In this document: positions 5,475 to 8,291 of the stretch, in pieces | How positions within the stretch are numbered: the first letter of the stretch is position 1 | Layout of the letters: each line of letters begins with the position of its first letter | Assembly (NCBI GenBank): GCA_030040825.1 | Contig: JASHSY010000108.1 | Span: 1-8,291 of the forward strand | Direction of reading: 5' to 3' | Source of the DNA: Xanthobacteraceae bacterium | Lineage (GTDB): Bacteria > Pseudomonadota > Alphaproteobacteria > Rhizobiales > Xanthobacteraceae | Length of the DNA stretch: 8,291 bases | Program-made: the position numbers and the translations under genes | Notes under the pieces: model-generated | What the model saw: only the letters and a program-made list of their open reading frames with translations | Databases searched by the model: none | Told to the model about the DNA's origin: nothing

Positions 5475-5496
5475 CCTAGTATTGGGCCTAGTATTG
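5475..5496 (+). repeat. 10-bp tandem direct repeat upstream of the peroxiredoxin gene
   Basis: CCTAGTATTG occurs at 5475-5484 and again at 5487-5496, separated by GG, a 12-base period. It is 76 bases before the peroxiredoxin start codon, in the expected promoter zone. Each copy contains TAGTAT, a 4-of-6 match to a -10 box, and TTGGCG at 5452-5457 could be a weak -35 box. It may be a regulator site, paired -10 elements or a local duplication. Confidence 0.45.
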
Positions 5497-5571
5497 CTCT
5501 CCCCTGCCCGCTATGTAGTACGCGCAAATTCCTGAACATTTCGGATCAGAGCACAGAGTACGGAGGATTCC

Positions 5572-6231
5572 ATGGCGCTCCAGATTGGCGATAACGCCCC
5601 GGATTTCGAGGCCGAAACGACTGAAGGCAAAATCCGTTTCCACGATTGGGCGGGTAATTCCTGGGTTGTGCTGTTTTCGCATCCCAAGGATTTCACCCCG
5701 GTTTGCACCACCGAACTGGGCACCATGGCCCAGCTGAAGCCGGAATTCGACAAACGCAACGTCAAAATCATCGGGCTGTCGGTAGACCCAGTCGACAACC
5801 ATAAAAAGTGGGCGGGTGACATCAAGGACGTGGTCGGATTCGCGCCGAATTACCCGATGATCGGCGATACCGATCTGAAAGTTTCGAAGCTATACGGCAT
5901 GCTGCCAGCGGCCACGACCGGCACTTCGGAAGGCCGCACCCCCAACGACAACCAAACCGTGCGCAACGTTTTCGTCATCGGTCCTGACAAGAAGATCAAG
6001 CTGGTGCTGGTCTATCCGATGAGCACCGGGCGCAACTTCGATGAGGTACTGCGAGTGGTCGATTCACTTCAGCTCACTGCGAAGCACCGGGTCTCGACGC
6101 CTGCGAATTGGAAACAGGGCGAGGATGTCATTCTCGGCGGCGCTATCACCGACGACGAAGCAAAGAAGCTCTATCCGCAGGGCTGGAAGACGCCGAAACC
6201 TTACATCCGGGTCGTTCCGCAACCACGGTAA
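5572..6231 (+). CDS. 1-Cys peroxiredoxin (Prx6 type)
   Basis: The enzyme reduces hydrogen peroxide and organic hydroperoxides in the cytoplasm. The 219-residue length and layout match the Prx6 / 1-Cys class: AhpC/TSA thioredoxin fold over the first ~150 residues, then the 1-Cys C-terminal domain containing STPANWKQGEDVI (175-187). The active site is HPKDFTPVCTTE, with the peroxidatic cysteine C45 and T42. The conserved Arg is R131 in TVRNVFVI. C45 is the only cysteine, so there is no resolving Cys and an external reductant is needed; glutathione or another thiol is possible. The start ATG has a strong GGAGGA (5562-5567) 4 bases upstream. The gene stands alone: its promoter must lie in the 620-base spacer, and a hairpin (6234-6286) closes it against the convergent oxidoreductase gene. 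Control by a peroxide sensor is plausible but no known operator was recognised. Confidence 0.96.
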   Translation: MALQIGDNAPDFEAETTEGKIRFHDWAGNSWVVLFSHPKDFTPVCTTELGTMAQLKPEFDKRNVKIIGLSVDPVDNHKKWAGDIKDVVGFAPNYPMIGDTDLKVSKLYGMLPAATTGTSEGRTPNDNQTVRNVFVIGPDKKIKLVLVYPMSTGRNFDEVLRVVDSLQLTAKHRVSTPANWKQGEDVILGGAITDDEAKKLYPQGWKTPKPYIRVVPQPR

Positions 6232-6233
6232 AC

Positions 6234-6286
6234 TGCAAAGATTTTCTCCATGTTATGCGGGCGCGGCTTCGGCCGCGCTCTTTGCA
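6234..6286. terminator. hairpin between convergent genes, probable two-way terminator
   Basis: An inner stem of GGGCGCGGC (6259-6267) and GCCGCGCTC (6272-6280) closes on a TTCG tetraloop, 9 bp with one G-T pair. It is enclosed by a perfect 8-base outer inverted repeat, TGCAAAGA (6234-6241) and TCTTTGCA (6279-6286). The element fills the gap between the peroxiredoxin stop and the oxidoreductase stop. The T-runs are only three or four long on each strand, so termination strength is uncertain, but the position and the very stable cUUCGg loop support the call. Confidence 0.7.
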
Positions 6287-6287
6287 T

Positions 6288-7310
6288 TTAAGGCACCAGC
6301 AGAACTTTGCCGATGTTCTGCCGGTCCTGAATAAAGTGATGCGCCTGCGGCGCTTCGTCGAACCGGAAGCTCCGTGCGATCTTCGGCTTGACGACGCCTT
6401 TGGCGGCCATCTCCATGAGCGCATCGCCCCATCCATGCAGACGATCGATTTGGCCCCACATGTGGCCGAGGTTGACACCGAAGACGCCTTTGTTAGCGTT
6501 CATCAGTCGCAAGGGATTGAACTGAAACCACGGCGTGTTGACGAGCATCGAAAACAGCGCCAGCACGTTTCGCTGTTTGCCGCTCGCGAGCGCCGAGACG
6601 CCAAACATTCCGAGCCGGCCGGTGGGCGCAAGCACGCGGTACCCTTTTTTGAAGGATTCTCCGCCAATGGCGTCGAGGATCAGCTCGACGCCATTGCCAT
6701 TGGTTATCGCGCGCACGCGCGCCTCGAAGTCCTCGGTGCGATAATCGATCAGTTCATCGACACCAAGCGCACGCAATTCAGGGTGCTTGGACGCTGACGC
6801 CGTGCCGATCACGCGCGCGCCAATGTGCTTGGCAATCTGCGTCGCCGCAATGCCAACGCCACCTCCCGCCGAATGAACCAGCACGGTCTCGCTTGGTTTG
6901 AGCGCACCCATCACGACGATGAGCTGCCAGGCGGTGAAGTAATTGACTGGGATGGCCGCGCCTTCGAGCGCCGACAGAGAGGCCGGCCGCGCAAAGATTT
7001 GCTTTGCCGGAACACAGACCACGTCGGCGTAGCCGCCAAAACGCGTCAGGGCGACGACGTCGCGCCCGACCCAGCTTGCATCGACACCGATGCCGACGGC
7101 ATCGACACGGCCGCTCACTTCGTAACCTGGCACGACCGGCAGGGGAGGCAAATCCGGGTAGACGCCCATACGCCCCATGATGTCGGCGAAGTTGACCCCA
7201 CTTGCCTCAACGCGAATCCGAACCTCGCCGGCCTTGGACTCAGGATCCGGCGCCTCCTTAACCTGAAGGACCTCGGGCGGGCCCGCGCGCGTGATCCAGA
7301 TTTGCCGCAT
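6288..7310 (-). CDS. zinc-free MDR oxidoreductase, VAT1 / quinone oxidoreductase-like
   Basis: This 340-residue protein is a medium-chain dehydrogenase/reductase of the NADPH:quinone reductase / VAT1 branch. The N-terminal GroES-like domain carries GVNFADIMGRMGVYP (38-52), where zinc enzymes have the Cys ligand, so catalytic zinc is absent. The Rossmann nucleotide loop is VHSAGGGVGIAATQIA (145-160). The segment NTPWFQFNPLRLMNANKGV (258-276) is characteristic of VAT1-type proteins. Likely reaction: NADPH-dependent reduction of a quinone or an activated alkene; the real substrate is unknown. The ATG at 7310 was chosen over the longer frame to 7439 because GGAGGA lies 3 bases upstream and the family N terminus (MRQIWITRAGPPEVL) starts here. 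It is divergent from frmA across 143 bases and ends at a hairpin facing the peroxiredoxin gene, so it is monocistronic. All three neighbours handle oxidants or electrophiles, which hints at a shared stress role. Confidence 0.92.
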   Translation of the reverse strand: MRQIWITRAGPPEVLQVKEAPDPESKAGEVRIRVEASGVNFADIMGRMGVYPDLPPLPVVPGYEVSGRVDAVGIGVDASWVGRDVVALTRFGGYADVVCVPAKQIFARPASLSALEGAAIPVNYFTAWQLIVVMGALKPSETVLVHSAGGGVGIAATQIAKHIGARVIGTASASKHPELRALGVDELIDYRTEDFEARVRAITNGNGVELILDAIGGESFKKGYRVLAPTGRLGMFGVSALASGKQRNVLALFSMLVNTPWFQFNPLRLMNANKGVFGVNLGHMWGQIDRLHGWGDALMEMAAKGVVKPKIARSFRFDEAPQAHHFIQDRQNIGKVLLVP

Positions 7311-7453
7311 GGGTCCTCCCCCTTCGCGCTGAGGCGGCTCGACCGCAAAAGCGCAGTCCCGATCATATAGGTGTTCGGCCGCTTGTTTTTGCGGTAGCCG
7401 CGTGCAGACTTCGGGCTCGTTCCCAAAAACTCTCCGCAAAGGCGAGGACTCTC
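7311..7453. promoter_or_regulatory. divergent promoter region with three CCGCAAA copies
   Basis: This spacer must drive the oxidoreductase gene leftward and frmA rightward. ACCGCAAAA (7342-7350) and TTTTGCGGT (7387-7395) form a perfect 9-bp inverted repeat with a 36-base spacer. A third CCGCAAA is at 7434-7440, just before the frmA ribosome site GAGGA (7444-7448). Copy-to-copy distance is about 44-46 bases, near four helical turns, which could allow one regulator to bind the same face. No -35/-10 pair is convincing on either strand; TATAT near 7365-7370 is the only AT-rich candidate. The motif is also the half-site of the pccA inverted repeat. Confidence 0.4.
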
Positions 7454-8291
7454 ATGGATGTGCGCGCCGCCGTGGCATTCACCCCCGGCAAACCGCTTGA
7501 GGTCACAACGGTCAACCTTGCCGGTCCGCGCGCCGGCGAGGTGCTGGTCGAAATCAAAGCGACCGGTATCTGCCATACCGACGAATTCACGCTTTCTGGT
7601 GCGGATCCCGAGGGCTTGTTCCCTGCGATCCTCGGTCACGAAGGCGCCGGTATCGTCGTCGACGTTGGCGCCGGCGTGACGTCGGTCAAAAAAGGCGATC
7701 ACGTTATCCCGCTTTACACGCCGGAATGTCGGCAGTGCCCCTCCTGCCTGTCGCGAAAGACCAATCTCTGCACTGCGATCCGCGCGACCCAGGGCCAAGG
7801 CGTCATGCCCGACGGCACCTCGCGCTTCTCGATCGATGGCAAAAAGATCCACCACTATATGGGCTGCTCGACCTTCGCGAATTTCACCGTCCTGCCGGAA
7901 ATCGCGGTGGCGAAAATCCGCGAGGACGCCCCGTTTGACAAAGTCTGTTACATCGGCTGCGGCGTCACCACTGGAATCGGCGCGGTCATCAACACCGCCA
8001 AGGTCGAGCCGGGCGCCAAAGCGATTGTGTTCGGCCTTGGCGGCATCGGGCTGAATGTCATCCAGGGATTACGGTTGGCCGGCGCCGACATGATCATCGG
8101 TGTTGACGTCAACCCGGACAAGAAGGCTTGGGGCGAACGCTTCGGCATGACCCACTTTGTCAATTCGAAGGAGGTGGGCGGAGATCTCGTGGCACATCTC
8201 GTCAGCATGACCAAGAGCGGCACCGACCAAATCGGAGGCGCCGATTACACCTTTGAGTGCGTCGGCAACGTCAATCTGATGCGTGCGGCGC
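7454..8291 (+). CDS. frmA: S-(hydroxymethyl)glutathione dehydrogenase (class III alcohol dehydrogenase), 3' end outside window
   Basis: The enzyme oxidises S-hydroxymethylglutathione (formaldehyde + glutathione) to S-formylglutathione with NAD+, and can also reduce S-nitrosoglutathione, in the cytoplasm. Catalytic zinc ligands C40 (GICHTDE), H62 with E63 (LGHEGAG) and C169 (YIGCG) are present. Structural zinc is held by C92, C95, C98 and C106. D51, E53 and R110 (LCTAIRATQGQG) match the residues that bind the glutathione adduct in class III enzymes, which separates it from ordinary alcohol dehydrogenases. The NAD fold GLGGIG is at 194-199, with D218 at the ribose. The ATG has GAGGA 5 bases upstream. 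279 of about 370 residues are in the window; the rest lies beyond the edge, so this is truncation by the window and not a broken gene. An S-formylglutathione hydrolase gene often follows in such operons but cannot be seen here. Confidence 0.96.
   Translation, partial: MDVRAAVAFTPGKPLEVTTVNLAGPRAGEVLVEIKATGICHTDEFTLSGADPEGLFPAILGHEGAGIVVDVGAGVTSVKKGDHVIPLYTPECRQCPSCLSRKTNLCTAIRATQGQGVMPDGTSRFSIDGKKIHHYMGCSTFANFTVLPEIAVAKIREDAPFDKVCYIGCGVTTGIGAVINTAKVEPGAKAIVFGLGGIGLNVIQGLRLAGADMIIGVDVNPDKKAWGERFGMTHFVNSKEVGGDLVAHLVSMTKSGTDQIGGADYTFECVGNVNLMRAA

Larger units (their letters stand above)
4952..5571. other. 620-base spacer between pccA and the peroxiredoxin gene
   Basis: The genes on both sides start outward from this spacer, so it must hold the pccA promoter (minus) and the peroxiredoxin promoter (plus). 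It contains the pccA inverted repeat (4964-4992), a TTGACA box and a 9-bp hairpin (5013-5036). A GC-rich hairpin CGCGGC-CGC-GCCGCG (5070-5084) is followed on the plus strand by TCTTTT, with no plus-strand gene before it to terminate. There is one weak ORF (5089-5265), competing hairpins (5300-5359) and a tandem repeat (5475-5496). I see no RNA gene of a known family, mobile element or intact conserved protein. Confidence 0.7.

Noticed and set aside
6108..6797. 229-codon plus-strand frame over the end of the peroxiredoxin gene and opposite the oxidoreductase gene
   Set aside because: It crosses the terminator hairpin and two real genes in other frames; composition is shadow-like.
7311..7439. 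Longer start of the MDR oxidoreductase at 7439
   Set aside because: The extra 43 codons cover the divergent promoter and show no family similarity, while the ATG at 7310 has GGAGGA directly ahead.
7115..7855. 246-codon minus-strand open frame across the oxidoreductase start and frmA
   Set aside because: It overlaps two well-supported genes and their promoter, and has no recognisable domain.

Overview
The window is a compact, GC-rich stretch of bacterial chromosome. Gene content and protein style fit an alphaproteobacterium of the Hyphomicrobiales (Bradyrhizobium / Rhodopseudomonas / Xanthobacteraceae-like). The pointers are a LipB with the insertion before the catalytic Lys that I associate with rhizobial LipB, a propionyl-CoA carboxylase alpha subunit with a C-terminal biotin domain, a 1-Cys peroxiredoxin, and a glutathione-dependent class III alcohol dehydrogenase. 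This placement is inference from family resemblance, not from a search. I see no insertion sequence, phage gene, CRISPR array or integrase.

Left part (1-939, minus strand): a hairpin repeat, a small hypothetical gene, a tRNA-Leu with anticodon GAG, and a short single-domain FliN/SpoA flagellar switch protein. lipB (octanoyltransferase, first step of protein lipoylation) runs divergently from fliN on the plus strand.

Central part (1643-4951, minus strand): a tightly packed gene string transcribed from right to left. It is pccA (propionyl-CoA carboxylase alpha), a DUF805 membrane protein, a gamma-glutamylcyclotransferase-like protein and an acylphosphatase. The last three genes are joined by a short gap and then by overlaps of 1 and 10 bases, so translational coupling is likely. 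acyP and lipB converge, and their coding ends overlap by 76 bases.

Spacer (4952-5571): about 620 bases with little or no convincing coding. It holds the pccA control region (a perfect 8-bp inverted repeat CCCGCAAA/TTTGCGGG just upstream of the start, a TTGACA box and a 9-bp-stem hairpin). It also holds a pair of mutually exclusive hairpins, a 10-bp tandem repeat in front of the peroxiredoxin gene, and one weak small ORF.

Right part (5572-8291): a 1-Cys peroxiredoxin gene (plus) converges on a VAT1/quinone-oxidoreductase-like gene (minus), with a hairpin between them. That gene is divergent from frmA (S-(hydroxymethyl)glutathione dehydrogenase, plus), which runs off the window edge. The 143-base divergent promoter carries three copies of CCGCAAA, the half-site also seen in the pccA inverted repeat.

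The genes are mostly housekeeping: lipoylation, propionyl-CoA carboxylation, peroxide removal and formaldehyde detoxification. I did not find a convincing new biological system. The points most worth checking are the shared CCGCAAA motif, the competing hairpins and the small coupled genes behind pccA.
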